Positions 24,662 to 37,100 of a stretch of 64,000 bases of DNA are shown piece after piece. A model generated the notes under the pieces. The model saw nothing but the letters and a program-made list of their open reading frames with translations. It was not told the DNA's origin and made no database searches. How positions within the stretch are numbered: the stretch's first letter is position 1; every line of letters starts with the position of its first letter. The stretch covers positions 2,108,001 to 2,172,000 of the forward strand of contig JAALGY010000012.1 of the NCBI GenBank assembly GCA_032358165.1, read 5' to 3'. A program made the position numbers and the translations under genes. The stretch is from Diplosphaera chodatii (Eukaryota > Chlorophyta > Trebouxiophyceae > Prasiolales > Stichococcaceae).

Positions 24662-26566
24662 ATTGGCGTGTCGCATGGCGGCCAACGCACTCGGCGGCCG
24701 ACGAGGCAGCGAGCGCCTGCAGTTTATTGGGGGCGTGGGACCGGCCGGACAGCGGCCACGCCAGGCGCAAGACAGGCAGACCCCGTCCCACGCGCACTGA
24801 ACAGCGGTCCAGCCGCAAAGCACCCCTGCGCAGCAAAGGGTGCAGCAGCACAGCAGGGAAACACCACAGCAGGCTGCGCATTTGATCGGCTGCCAAACGA
24901 ACTACATGTTGCAAATGCACGGACAGCGTACAACACAGACGCAGCTGCATTCATCATGCATGTCTCATGCTATTTGTAGGCACCAGGCTATTTGTAGGCA
25001 CCAGGAACAAGTGATGCTGTGCCAGCCTTCGATGCTGTTTGTGACAGTTGCTTGCAACACGACAAAGTGCAAACCGTGTAATCCACAGCTGAATCAGGCA
25101 GCGGTGAATGACCCCAGGCCGCAGTGATGCAGCTCATCTGGGTGCGGCCGCGGTCGCAGGTTGTGCAGATGTCGAGCATCTGCAGCGCACAGCAGGCCAT
25201 CATCGTGCCGGTCTTGCTGACAAGGGGCCTGTAAAAGGGTCGACTGTCGACGGTTGACACATTGACCCAAGGGTCAGCCCCAATGAAACGTCATCAGTTT
25301 CCCGGCACTCGCCTGGGCCTTTTGGATAGAGGGCGTAGGCTTGACACGTCCGTCGCAGTACAGCGTGGCCGCCGTGCCCGTGCGCCTGAACACCGCAACC
25401 ACCAGGCACTCTATGCACTCGGATATCAGACAGCAACAGGGCTGCATCGCTGCCTGCGACGGCCACAGCCTGCGGTGGCGTACTATTCCGGCATCGTTGT
25501 GCGCGCGCGCACGTGAGTCGACGTCATCAGTGACAAAGATAGCCGTCTCCCTGGACGACACGGACCTCGACACAGCCACTTGAGCCTCAGAACGCGCTAC
25601 AGAGGTCAATTGCTCGTTTTCCTGCATAACCTTCTCTGCAGAGCTTCCTGATACCTTGGGTAGTGCAAAGTTCGGCACCGCGTCGCTTCTTAGTCGCCGG
25701 GTACCTAGGTCAACCAGCTTGCGAGCACAACAGCCTGAGGTGCCCGCATCAGAGCCTGCTCGGCAGCAAGGCCCCAGGCAGGAGAGCGCCGACCGACGCC
25801 CATCATGCAGCTTCTGCGGGTGCGTCTCTGACAACTTCCGTCTGCAGTTCAGATGGTGGTCGTTGAGGGTGGCTGGCGGGCGTCTCGTGGTCGTTTGCGG
25901 TTTGCACCTCATGGTCCCTGGTGACCTGCAGCCCGCCTCTAGTCTTAGACCTTTATCCTGCTATTACGTTCAGATAGACGCACCGTGACGGGCTCAGTGC
26001 CTACGGGTGTCTTGACGGCTCGTTCGTCATTGCGTACAATGCAGCTCAAATCCCACGCACGCGGCGCCCACGGCCTCGACATCAGAGACTGAAGCATTTC
26101 AAGGGCACGTGCTGGGAGTTCTGATGCTATTGCCTGCGCTCGTCGATGTCACCAGCGCATTTTCCGATGTTGACAGCCAAGCAATCAAAGGTGACGGCTG
26201 CACTAGTGGTCGCGCATGGCTGGCTGACATACCGTCCACAAGCGTATGGCGATGCATCTGCTCGATGAAGTATCTAGTGGTCGTGCTGGGGACGTATGCT
26301 GCTGTGCAAGCTTGCATCCCGTTGGGTCTGGCAATGCACATCAGCCCGCCGTTCGAAGCTGGTGCGGGAGCCACGTCACCAGTGGGACAGGCTGCTGCAG
26401 TCCTCCCCGCACATATGCCCGTTGCCATACTTTAAGTGCTTCCCTGCGTAGCATGCGGCGCAGTGCTGTGTTGTGATCGTTGTTGTCATCGCTCGTCGGG
26501 CCACCTGTGTTCAAACCAATCTGTCCTTTAGCCCGAACATCCAGCAATGCCATCGGGCCCGCATGC
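24662..26566. other. Gene-poor interval downstream of PSME4
   Basis: About 1.9 kb with no exon I can tie to a family. It holds the PSME4 3' UTR and presumably the promoter of the multicopper oxidase gene. The longest frame is 212 codons on the minus strand (25912-25274), but it is Cys/Arg-rich like other antisense shadows and has no recognisable domain. A short minus-strand stretch near 25120-25220 reads KTGTMMACCALQMLDIC, only vaguely like MoaC. An 18-bp tandem duplication lies at 24970-25005. Confidence 0.4.
24970..25005. repeat. Perfect 18-bp tandem duplication
   Basis: The unit ctatttgtaggcaccagg is present twice head to tail with no mismatch, in the intergenic region after PSME4. Confidence 0.85.
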
Positions 26567-29500
26567 ATGGCATGTTTGCAAGTGCTTTGTATCTCGTCAG
26601 CCACCCGAACAGGATGGGAGTTGAGGCGTCCTGCATGGCTGCAGGTGTTGGTGCTGGTGCTGGTGGTGAGCGCGGCGGCTGTGTCGCCTGCCGCCGCCCA
26701 GCGCAATCGCATTTCAACACCGGCGCCTACCAGACGCCCCACCAATGCCCCCACGAAGGCTCCGACCAGGACGCCCACAACGGCTCCAACCAGGGCCCCA
26801 GCGACGGTCCCAACAACGGCACCGACAACGGCACCGATTGCAGCGACCAGCGCGCCCACAGTAGCACCGACCTCTGGCGCCACTGGCGCCGGCAGCGTCG
26901 CCAGCCCGACTGCTGCCCCGACAGCGCCAGCAGCAGCCACGCCCACTGCGCAGCCCAGTGTGCAGCCGGCCGCGTCAGGCGCCGGCACCTGGAACCCGCT
27001 GCCGGTGCCTGAGGGCGAACAGTGCGAGCAGCCCGAGGGTGGCGACCCCGCTGAGGTGTGTGTCATGAGCTGCTGGAAGTTGCCTGACGCAAGCTCACCT
27101 CCCAACCTGTATGGCAGTGTGCATGTGCAGCCATGCCCCCAAACCTTGTCACCCCCAGTATGACTTCATGTTGGCTTCCTCGATTGGAGTTGGCTGAGAG
27201 TGTGAGACTACTCGTTGCTGGCGGCACTGGACTGATGGTCTGGCGCGTTGCTCTGCAGAGCCGCGGCTACCCCGGGTCGATGTTCCGCATGACGCCCTTC
27301 GTCTTCAAGAACGCATACGCCCCCATGAAGAGGGCGACCCCCACCGTGTCGCACGTGGTGACTACCCCTTGCCTGCACCTTCATCAACTGCTGGACCTGC
27401 TGGACGGTCCCTAGCGTGCCACTGAGCTGCCTCAGATCCATATCAGTATGCAGTCATGGAGCACACCACATGGCAGCGGTTAGATGTTAAAACTCTGCCA
27501 TCTTCGTTGCCACTGCAGGATTCCTCCTCCGGCCTCAAGATGGTGGCGTACGACCTGGAGATCAAGGAGTTTTTCGCCGACGCCGGCTTCACTGGTACAC
27601 CGTGCGCCGGACCCGTCATCCCGTCCATGGGCTATGCGGTGGCCGGGCAGGCGCCCACCGTGCCGGGGCCCCTCATCTTCAGCGACATGTGCGCATGCCA
27701 TGGGACGCTCTATATGGCATGCATTCACATGTGCTGGCTCAGCTGGTGGCTGTACCTGGATTTTCTCGAAGCATCCTTGATTTCTCGAGGCATCCTTGGT
27801 TCAACACATGGAGGTCGTAGTGCGCGGCTGATTCCCGGTTTGATGCACGACGACTGCTGCTGACAGCACGGTCATGCACCCTGCAGGGGCCAGCAGGACC
27901 TGATGCGCTTCAGGAACAAGGTGTCGCCCACATCCAAGTACTTCCCGCCAGCCGGGCCCGCCAACAGCGGCCACGGTGAGAACTGGCTGTGGCTCTGAAG
28001 CACAGTTGCACTGGCAGCTGTATGGAGAACTGGCTGTGGCTCTGAAGCACAGTTGCACACTGGCAGCTGTATGGCAGTGGCTTCCACTGCAGCTCTTAAG
28101 GCTGCAACCTCAACACACCTCGCAGCATTGATGTTACTTTTGTCACTTGAAAACGTCTCAGTGGCTGAGTCTGTCTGCATCAGGTTCGGACAACGACATC
28201 TGCAAGAACCGCCCGGAGCGCGTCCACAACGCCACCGCCGGCACCGGCCGCGGCTTCGCGTGCGTCAACCCCTGCTGCTGCAGTGCACCTCGGACTGTGC
28301 AATTGTCGATGGCATACTGACATGTGGAGCTGGTTTGCATGTTGTTCAGTGTTCGAGATACGGCGGCGACTTCCTTCACCTGCCTGTCTGGTCCGCTGCA
28401 GTGTCCACCACCACGGCATGGCGTCGCTGCCCGCATTTGATGGCTGGGCGGACCAGTACTTCTGCTATGACGAGACTAAGGACTACGTTCTGCCCAACAA
28501 CCGCCACGCCACCCAGTACTACCACGACCACGCCGTCGGCATCACCTCTGAGAACGCATACAACGGTGCGCTTGCTGATGCTTCAGCCCATCTCAGAAAC
28601 CTCGGCTGCCGGGCCCCTGACACCCTTGTGTGACTAGCGGACTGCTGCTCTGCTTGATGCACGGTACATGCCTGCTACGCAGGGTTGGTGGGCATGCGCA
28701 TCACGAAGCCCTGCGCCGGCGATGACCCCTTCAGGATTGAGGGCTCCATTGAGCAGCACGAGCTGCTGCTGTCCGACATGTCGCTGGCGCCCCCCGACAG
28801 GGACGGCAAGTGCCGCCGCCTGTATAACCGCCTTGGTGAGTTGCGCACAGAGGCGCCCTGCATCGTCACCTGTGGCATGCTCTGGGTGTCCCCTGCCTCC
28901 TGAGGATCTCAATCTTCATAACACGCATGTTAGTCACTGCCATCTGCCACTGCCATCTGCCAATAATCATTACCTGTCACTGCCATCTGCTGAGTGCTGA
29001 CCCCACCATGCGGTCCCTGCAGACGAGCACGAGGACAACCTGTTCGGCGACATCAACATGGTGAACGGCGTGCCCTGGCCAGTCATGACCATCGAGGCCA
29101 AGTACCACCGCTTCAGGGTGAGCAAAGGTTCCAGAGTTTTTACAGCAGCATAAGCGTGGAGAGCAGTAGCATCTGCACCACAACATTGGCGCAGCGTATG
29201 TTGTGAATGTGAATGCCCGGCCCATCGGCCATGCCCATACTTTTTGCCAACGGGGACGCTGGTGCTGCAGGTGCTGAACTCTGCGCCGTCCCGCCCCTAC
29301 ATCCTTCAGGTGTGTGCCAAGCCGTTCTGCTGCATAAGCTTGCAGCTTCATCCACTTGGGAACTACACCCTGCTTTCTGATGTACATAGTCTGCCTGCTT
29401 GACCACAGACTTCTTCATCATCACCGGTGTACCTGCACAGCAGCTCAAGCAACCTGTGAATGTGCTGGTCACCAACACAGTCGTGCTGAGGCTGTCACTT

Positions 29501-31964
29501 TGGCTCTGTGCAGGTCCGTGACGACTTTGGCAAGGAAGTGGGCAGCAAGCTGTGCCATATCGTTGGCGCCGATGGCGGCATTGTGCCTCGTCCCATTGCG
29601 ATGCCATCCTACGGCCTGATGACTGACGTTGCCTACCGCTGGTGTGACGCTGCAGTGTTTGTGCCTCACATGTGGCAATGTCCTGTTGTGTTACCTCCTT
29701 GCGGGGCAGCCTGAGTGTGTGATAGCCTCTGCAAGCAAGCGTGCAGCGCCTGGCTGGCCCCTGCCGTGCTAGCAGGATATGGAACCAGTGTACATGCTGC
29801 TGTGCAGGGACATCGTCTGCGACTTTAGCAGCTATGACGCCGGCCGCTCGCTGTACCTGTACAACCAGCCGGACAGCGCTCGTACCACCAGCGAGACACC
29901 CTTCTTCTGCTACAGCCACCTGGTCATGAAGATCAACATCAGCGGCAAGGGCGCGCCGCCCGCCGTGCAGCCCAAGCTGTCTTTCGGCCCCGATGAGGGC
30001 GTCTTGGAGACCAACGTGGCCCTCAACTCCACATACCTGCAGGTGAGCCTTGCTACACATTGCGCAGGTTTCATGCAGTCCACAGGGCGCCGCCACTCTG
30101 TCAGCCTTGGTTGGTGGCTGCTGTGCTCACCACCAGCACACCAGGAGTTGTTCATGGTGCGCATGAACGGAACCAGACACATGCTGCTCTGATGATATCG
30201 CATTTTTCTCCTGAGCAGTGTCTTGTGATCCCTGCAGTCGCTGATGGAGCGGGCGCTGGCCGGCAGCTTCGACCGCTCCCTCAAGTTTGGCCACTCCAGC
30301 GGCATCTGGCAAGTGAACGACAAGGGCTGGGAGGACGACCACGATCACATCGACTTCGACGTGAGTCGCACACCGCGCAAGCATGCACAGTCCACGAGTC
30401 ACCGCGCAAGCATGCACAGTCCACGAGTCAGGAAGATGTCTCTCATAATATGTTCACTGGACGTTGATGGCATGCAGCCTGCAGCGCATCAGACTGTGCA
30501 TGATGATGTGAGCCTCGCAAGCCTCAAGGTCAGTGGCTGCCATGAAAACAGAACGTGGGCCAGAACAACGTGGAGCTGTGGAGCCTGGAGTCGGGCGGCG
30601 GCTGGATCCACCCAGTGCACATCCACATGATCGACGGCTTCTGCGTTGCCATCAAGGAGGACGGTGGCGGTCTGAAGCCCTGCCCTCCGGAGCTGTACAA
30701 CGTGCCAAAGGACGTCATCCACATCGGGTGGGTCCCCAGCGCATGCCAGCGCGTGGTCTTGCGGGTGCTCACCACCGATGCAGGGCACATGGTGGCAGGG
30801 CACTTACAGAATGGCCGGCATGCACACCAAAAGCCTTTCTTGTGGTGCAGGGCAAACGTTGGCCAGATCATCTTCGCGGCACGCTATGGCGCGCACCTGG
30901 GCAACTACATGATGCACTGCCACAACATCGTCCACGAGGACCACGACATGCTGCGCGCCTTCCTGGTGCGGAGCTGCCTCACAATACTGCCTGCATGCAA
31001 GAGCCAGTGCACCCTGTCCATGACATGGCCGTGGCACATGCAGGCTGTTTGCTAATGCTTTGTTCCCCGGACCACGAAGGCCAGGCTGCCATGTCAGTGT
31101 AAGCACCTAAGCAAGCTGATGGCTTGCCCTTCTGTTAAGCGGATGGCTTGCCCTTCTGTGCAGGTGGTGAACGCCACGAAGGGGCTGACATTCTCAAAGA
31201 CGCCCGAGTTCCAGTACAAGTTGCTGGCCCAGGACACCGGCGACGTAGAGCAGCTGCGGGCCGACTCGCAGGCCACCACCTACGACCCCGCGCACGTCGG
31301 AGAGTGAGTGGCTCCTTTCTTGTACTTCAAAAACCTCACTCTCGTACACACTGCTGCAGCTACCGACAGATCAACTGAGCCTGGGCACTTGCTCACATGA
31401 TTTTCGCATGCCACACTGACACCAGCACCTCATCGCTATGCGATTCTGATGCGCAGGTACCCGCTGAACGCGGCATACTTGGACAAGTGCCTGAAGAAGA
31501 ACTACTACAACGTACGAGAATGCTCTATCGCGCTGTCAAGCATGCCGACTCGGGCCTACCGTACCTACTTGCAACCAATGCCGCAATGCGTGTCATCAGA
31601 CTCCTACTCACCGACCTGTCGCATTGCTGTGCGCAGATCTTCTACCCGCCGGCCAAGCTGCCCGACGGCTCCCCCAACCCACTGCGGGACCCTGCCGCCA
31701 ACATGTGGCTCACCACCTGCGGGATCCAGCCTGTGCAGCAAGGTGACTTCGGCATCTGCTCCCCTCGGCTGTATGCTCGTTGTCATTGGGCACTGCTTAT
31801 GCCCATGTATGGCTTGCTTTGGCATCTGTGCTTCCAATGCACAGCCCTCAAAGCAGGGTGATGCAGAACCCCAGCTGACACGGGTGCACTTTCTTACCTT
31901 TACAGACCCTGCGCCTGGGAACCCCGCGGTCGAGGGCTCAGACACTCAAGTGTTTGGACGATGA
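26567..31964 (+). CDS. Secreted multicopper oxidase, CotA/bilirubin-oxidase type, on a Thr/Pro stalk
   Basis: Oxidises phenolic or metal substrates while reducing O2 to water, outside the cell. Eighteen phase-checked exons (26567-27055, 27259-27357, 27519-27688, 27887-27975, 28184-28259, 28402-28565, 28683-28835, 29023-29117, 29271-29309, 29514-29641, 29808-30042, 30238-30360, 30552-30727, 30851-30965, 31164-31303, 31457-31511, 31637-31742, 31906-31964) give about 836 residues. A hydrophobic signal (LQVLVLVLVVSAAAVSPAAA) leads into a mucin-like TAPT-repeat region. All copper sites are present: VHHHG (28403-28417), YYHDH (28517-28531), HPVHIH (30609-30626) and HCHNIVHEDHDM (30915-30950) with the axial Met. 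VPWPVM, YHRFRVLNS and the H-x-H spacing are those of the CotA/bilirubin oxidase/phenoxazinone synthase branch, not plant laccases. The first exon may start earlier; ATG 26567 leaves a rather long n-region. Confidence 0.92.
27978..28074. repeat. 47-bp tandem duplication in a multicopper oxidase intron
   Basis: Two copies beginning at 27978 and 28025 are identical except for a 2-base insertion in the second. The first copy starts 2 bases inside the intron, directly after the GT of the donor, so the duplication abuts the 5' splice site at 27975/27976. Confidence 0.85.
30371..30428. repeat. Perfect 29-bp tandem duplication in a multicopper oxidase intron
   Basis: The two 29-base units 30371-30399 and 30400-30428 are identical. 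They start 10 bases after the donor of the intron that follows exon 30238-30360. Confidence 0.85.
31118..31159. repeat. 18-bp direct repeat at the 3' end of a multicopper oxidase intron
   Basis: The unit gatggcttgcccttctgt occurs at 31118-31135 and 31142-31159, six bases apart. The second copy runs into the acceptor (exon starts at 31164). Confidence 0.85.
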
Positions 31965-33183
31965 AGACTGCGCATTGCAGACAATACTACCGAAGTTCTG
32001 AAGCGCAAGAAGACTGCAACGAAGGTGTACGTCATCACAAGCCAAGTGAAGAAGTTTGGCATCTCGGCAGCTGGAAGTCAACAAGTACTCGCAAACCAGA
32101 CGCCTAAGTCACATAACCGAAGTCAACCTAGAGACATACAGACAACCCGACCGCAGGCAGCAAGCTCTGTCCTGCCGATGCTCTGGTCCCGCGTGCAGCC
32201 ATGTTGGCTGGCGCTGTAGTTGGCGGGGTTTGGGGTTCGGTCCGGTCCAGAGTTCAAGATATTGTTGCTGCCTTGCAGCGGTCAGTGGCATCCTTGATTA
32301 CAGTTGACACCGGGCAGATGCAGGCGCCCAACTTGACCCTGAAGCGAAATGCTGGGTACACACCTATGATGGGTCAGGTTGTGCAACTGTAGATGACAGC
32401 CTCGTCGTTTCTCTCGCTTGTATTTGGCATGGCATGCTTTGGAGTTTTCACTTGGAGTGTGCGGCAGCTGTTTCCCGTCCGAACCGAAGATGCTGTCAAT
32501 GTCTGTGCGTGATTGTTTTCTGACATGAGCCAGACGCCCCAAGGGTGTGGACTGGTGAACATTTTTAGTGGCATGATGTTTACAGTGCCTGGTATTTAGT
32601 TGGCAGATGATTCGTAGGAAGCTGTGGTTGGATGTGTTCAGCCTCATGTTGCATGTACATGTAACGAAGTGTGCTGGACATGGAGAATTTACTATGATAC
32701 CGTAGTCACAGAAGATTGTGCCACAACTGCATGTAGGGTGGATGTATGTATGTTGCCAGCGGTAGCACTTGCAACGCTTCAATACACTTACGTTACGCCC
32801 ATCATGACAGCTGCCATTTCACGCACCGTACAAGTGATGAAGTGGCCTTTGTAAATTTGTTGACATCAGCAATGACAACGACAAGCACGTTGATTTTATT
32901 GCAAGGATTGCAAGGGAGCTGGAACAGCATAAATCCCTTGGCGGTGGAGGATCTTGCGACTCTCATTACGATCTGCTCTCGGAAGTGCCAGGTCACCAAC
33001 CCGCACATCAAGCGCGCCCTGCACTCGATCCAGTATGTCCACTCTCAGGCTCGTGTCGAAATTGCGGCATGCTGCGTCAATGCCGCTGATCTGCTGTGCA
33101 CCAGCCCTTGAAGTGGGGCGCGGGCAGAAACCTCCTGGTAGGAACTTCGGCTTCGGTACCCGCATCAACCAGCCGAGCGGCGC
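31965..33183. other. Interval after the multicopper oxidase gene
   Basis: AT-richer than its surroundings to about 32880 and without convincing coding bias; likely 3' UTR and intergenic DNA. From about 32860 to 33112 two overlapping plus-strand frames look protein-like (one reads KHVDFIARIARELEQHKSLG, another NPHIKRALHSIQYVHSQARV with high GC3). I could not decide between them or join them to a gene. Confidence 0.35.
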
Positions 33184-33555
33184 ATGGGGGGCGTGGTGAG
33201 CAGGGTGCCGCGAGGAGGCGGCCCAGTACGATCGATGCAGCACCTGCCGGCACGGCCCGACAGGGCGAGCAGCTTGAGCGTAGCAGCCGAGGGCGACGAC
33301 TCGAGCAGCACTGCGCACAGCAGCGGCACCGTGCGGATGTGGCACACACCCACTGCAGCGCTGCACACTGCCAGCGCTGCAGCCGCACCACAGGCGGGCC
33401 TTGTGACCCAGAGCCGCCAGGTGTCCGGGCAGCGGCAGTCCCTGGACGTCGCGGCGACAGCATTGCAGTTGGCACCGCCAGCGCAGCCTACACCTGGTTC
33501 GCTGCAGCCGGCTGATGGTGTATCTGCCGCGGACCCACCTCAGTGGCTGTTGTGA
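33184..33555 (+). CDS. Hypothetical protein, weakly supported
   Basis: A 123-codon open frame from ATG to TGA with the strong C/G third-position preference of real exons here. The protein begins MGGVVSRVPRGGGPVRSM and contains HSSGTVRMWHTP, which resembles the end of a WD40 blade, then a Gln/Ala/Pro-rich region ending in DPPQWLL. A single blade cannot make a propeller, so this would have to be an exon of a larger gene, perhaps joined to coding sequence at 32860-33112, or a chance frame. It converges on the minus-strand gene ending at 34186. Confidence 0.3.
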   Translation: MGGVVSRVPRGGGPVRSMQHLPARPDRASSLSVAAEGDDSSSTAHSSGTVRMWHTPTAALHTASAAAAPQAGLVTQSRQVSGQRQSLDVAATALQLAPPAQPTPGSLQPADGVSAADPPQWLL

Positions 33556-34185
33556 AGCAGTGATTGAGCCGCAAGACGCACTAGTCCGCAGCATTCGATG
33601 AGAAATGACCATGCACGCGACATAGTGGATCATGGTTATCATCAGCAGCAAGTCCCAACTGGTCTACCTGGGACTGGTTGCTCAGCAGTGTTCCACAGCC
33701 ACATGCCAGTAATGGATGTGCACCGCATGTGGGGCGAGCACAGTCATACGTCGGGCGTGCTGCATCAGCATTGAACATGTATTCGTATTGATAGCACTGC
33801 TCACTGGCAGCTGTCCATCCATTGCTTGGGCATCAAGTGGAGAAGAACACCTCAAGCAGTGTTCCTGTCGATGTGGTTCGACAGCTTCATGAGGTGTACA
33901 CAGAGGGTAGGGAGGCGACCGACGATGTGTACACAAGGCCGGTAGATGGCAGTCACTATCTGATGATGTACATTAATGATGGTGAGCATGTGAGCAGGCT
34001 TCAACCCATAATCTATTTTGCGCCATGGTTGTATAAGTTGCTGGCAGCAGGGATTTGCCTTCACCAACGACCTTGCCAAGTCAGCCGCATACGGTAAAGC
34101 ACCAGAACAGTGCATTTCCAATGCCTCAACACTACATGGGTCCTTGAGATGGTCTGCAGAGTGTCGCTGCATGGGCGGCGTGCCA
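33556..34185. other. Intergenic region between convergent genes
   Basis: No exon, RNA gene or repeat was recognised. It should contain the 3' UTR of the minus-strand gene whose stop is at 34188-34186. Confidence 0.4.
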
Positions 34186-37100
34186 TCATGACGGTGCAGA
34201 CATCAGGCTGGCATGAGCAGCCAGGCGCTGCTGCAGGTGCCTCGCCATGCTGCGCACGTCCTCCAGAGCCGGCCTGCTGCTGCTGCCCCTGGATGGTCAG
34301 GCTCAAGCACTTGGGTTCAACGCTCAGCAGTTGGGCTTGGTGCTCAAGCTCGTGTGTTGCCAATGTCGAGAGGCGGCCCTAACAACGAGCAAAAGCACAG
34401 GGTTCACCTGACGCTTGGCGCACGAAAGGACAGCCCCATGCTGGCGCCAGCTACCGCTGCCCACCGTGGGAGCGCTGGCGCAATGAACAGTGCCTGCGGC
34501 AGCCGATTGAGGAGTCTGCTTGGCCTTGATCATCACAGCTCGACATTGTGAGAGTGATAGCCTGGTGACCTTGGGCGTTCAGAGAGTGCACAGAGTCACA
34601 GGTGCTGTGCATGTGTTTGGTATGCATTCCGCGTGCAACGATGACCTCATGGCAGGAGCTGCCTACCTGCTGCATGTCCAGATCGCCAGCGACGCTTGGC
34701 GGAAGCCGCCAGGCGCTCAAGCGGTGCGCAACTGTCAGCGCCTGCCGGGCCGACTGCGAAGATGCCGTCAGGTCGTCCAGGGCTGCACAACCTATACGCA
34801 CAAGCACGTCTCCATCTCAGAAGCTGGGCGTTGTCTTTAGACCTCAATGACCGCTAGGGTCCCAACATGTGTTAATTTCAGAGGTGAGGGCAAAACCTTC
34901 AAGTCCATCTTGGCAAGAGTTTTGTGGGGCATGAGTGACACGCGGCGGCACCTAGATCCCTGTCACGCAGCAGCGAGCGCAGGAGGATGAGGGCCTCCTG
35001 CGCCACCCGCAGCCGCTGCGCCCAGGCAGCCCTTCCTGCTGCACCCGGTCTGCTGCCGTCGCCGTCTCCGTCTGCAAATGCACTGCCGCTGCTGCCGCTG
35101 ATACGGCCTGCTGACGGGTCGGGAGGTGGCAACGACATGCCGTGATCTGCGCCGGGGCACGGCGCAGCCTGCAGCCCCTGCAGGATGCCGCCTATATGCA
35201 GCAGCAACAATGTATGTTAGCACACAGGCTCATACGTGCGTGGGGATGATCACGGCAGACTCTGGCTGTCCTCTCTGCGTCATGGTGTGTTTCACCGAGC
35301 GCTGTGGCATGTCCAGCATTTCAGGGGCATCCCAACTGTAGTGGAGCTACAGCCTGCCGCCTGGAGCCCTCACATCACATGAGCAGCGGTGAACGCTCCA
35401 TGTGAGACGCAGCCACAGCAATTTGCTCGCCATGCTCGACCATGCATGTCGGCTGCTGACTGTCTGATATTGGGCAGTCGGGCTCGCGTGCACGCACCAG
35501 CTGGATCACGGGAGGCGGCATCCAGGAGGGCAACCAGCTGCTGAGCGAGGCCCTCGGTACCGATGCCTCCATCATCTCCCAGCAACGACAGCAGCAGCCA
35601 GGTCTGCAAACGTGGTAAAACCGGTGCTCTGCGGTTGGCAACGACAGACAGCAGGGAAGCCACGCGCACAAGCAGTGCACAGCCACGGATGCAAGGCTTG
35701 GGGTAGCAGCACATCATGTGCGCCTTGACCACTGCCTGTCCCTGCGAATGTTGTGCAGGAGCAACAGGCAACACCTGTCGGCGGGCGAGCGCCCCGGCGA
35801 CCGCTGCCATCGCGCCGCGTGCCATGGCGCAGCCGTCGCACGGGTCCGCCTCCCAAAAGTCGCGCGGATGGCCGTCACCCAGTGCAGCGCCTGCCGCTGC
35901 ATGCGCCAGCTGGCCGGGCGGCACCGATGCTGGTCCCAGCCCCATGCTCTGGACAGCCTGTGTTACAAAGGCAGGGGGCCTGCTGAGTGCATTGATACGG
36001 CACCTGTAGCGCTTTGCTCGAAGGTGTGCCAGAAAGCAGAGGACCTCTGCATGCTGCCAGTACAAGACCGACATGTCACAATAGGCGCATGTGCCGGATG
36101 ACAAATGTATAGCATTCGTGGTGCAGTTCGCGTTGAGCGGTGACTTACCTGAGCAAGGGTACGTGGCGGGAGCGCGGGAGCAGGAAGCACCATGAGACCC
36201 AGCCAGGCGCGCAGCAGATCCCAGCTGCTCTGCGCAGCGTCAGCGTTGCCGCCAGCAGCGGCCACAGCCACTCCCTCGTCTGCCTGCTGGCAGGAGCACG
36301 GTGGGTTTCTGGCAGACTTAAGGCGGTGCAGAACATGTGCAGGCTGCAGCATGGCATTGCGGCGGCGGGCTGCCAAGGCAGGGCATCATGACCAGCGCGC
36401 TGAGCGCAAGGCGCCATGGCAAAGTGGCATAGCAGCCCAGGCCCAGGCAGCGTTTCAAAAGTGCCAGCTGCTGTCGTCGCACCTGGGTCTGTGTCTGACT
36501 GGCTACCTCCTCAACAGCAAGGCTCTCCTGCAACGCTGTTGCTGTCGTGTGGTCCGACAGCAGGCCATTTAGGAGAGCTGGCACTGCGGCCCTCTCGCCC
36601 ACAGACCCGGCTGCAAGCCGCTGCAGGGCCCCTACAGACAATGACAAAGCTCCTCTTGGCCGACGCTCGCTGTCAGCAGCAGGGAGCCATCCCACAGCTG
36701 AGCAAGATGTGACACAGCCCACGTTGAGAGGGTTTCTCACAGGTTACCCAGCGCCAGTCGGAGTCTGGACGCACCAGATTGGAACACTGGCAGCATGATG
36801 GCCCTGCCGCCATCTGCGGGCGCGGCCGCAACCAAAGCTGCAAGTGCCCTGGCTGCAGCGGCAGCCGCACACTCAGGCAGCCGCTGGGCGGTGACCAGGC
36901 GCAGCAACATTGCCAGCAACCCTCGGGCACCATCAGGGCTGGTCTCCGCACTGCAATGGTAGAGCTCGGGGCTTCAGTGTGATGGTTCAGGCTAGGCAGT
37001 ACATAGCAGGTACAGGTGGTGGCATGCTGCGGTATGCTGCGAGCGGTACCAAACCCCGCAAAGCATGTGTGACTGCTTGTACGCTGCATGCATGTTCTTA

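Noticed and set aside
25120..25260. Minus-strand phrase faintly like the C-terminal helix of MoaC
   Set aside because: Only about 20 residues, the catalytic Lys position is Thr, and no other MoaC part is found nearby.
25274..25912. 212-codon minus-strand frame in the gene-poor interval
   Set aside because: Cys/Arg-rich composition, no domain, no neighbouring exons with matching phase. Kept only as a note in the intergenic entry.
26341..27105. 254-codon minus-strand frame rich in GAVVGAL repeats
   Set aside because: Antisense of the Thr/Ala/Pro stalk exon of the multicopper oxidase. The plus frame joins in phase to the copper-binding exons.
32282..32782. 166-codon minus-strand frame
   Set aside because: Very rich in Cys, His and Arg, AT-rich DNA without GC3 bias, no splice-compatible neighbours. 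It looks like chance.
32896..33651. 251-codon minus-strand frame opposite the uncertain 33184-33555 gene
   Set aside because: Runs of Cys, His, Arg and Trp typical of antisense reading, and lower GC3 than the plus frame.
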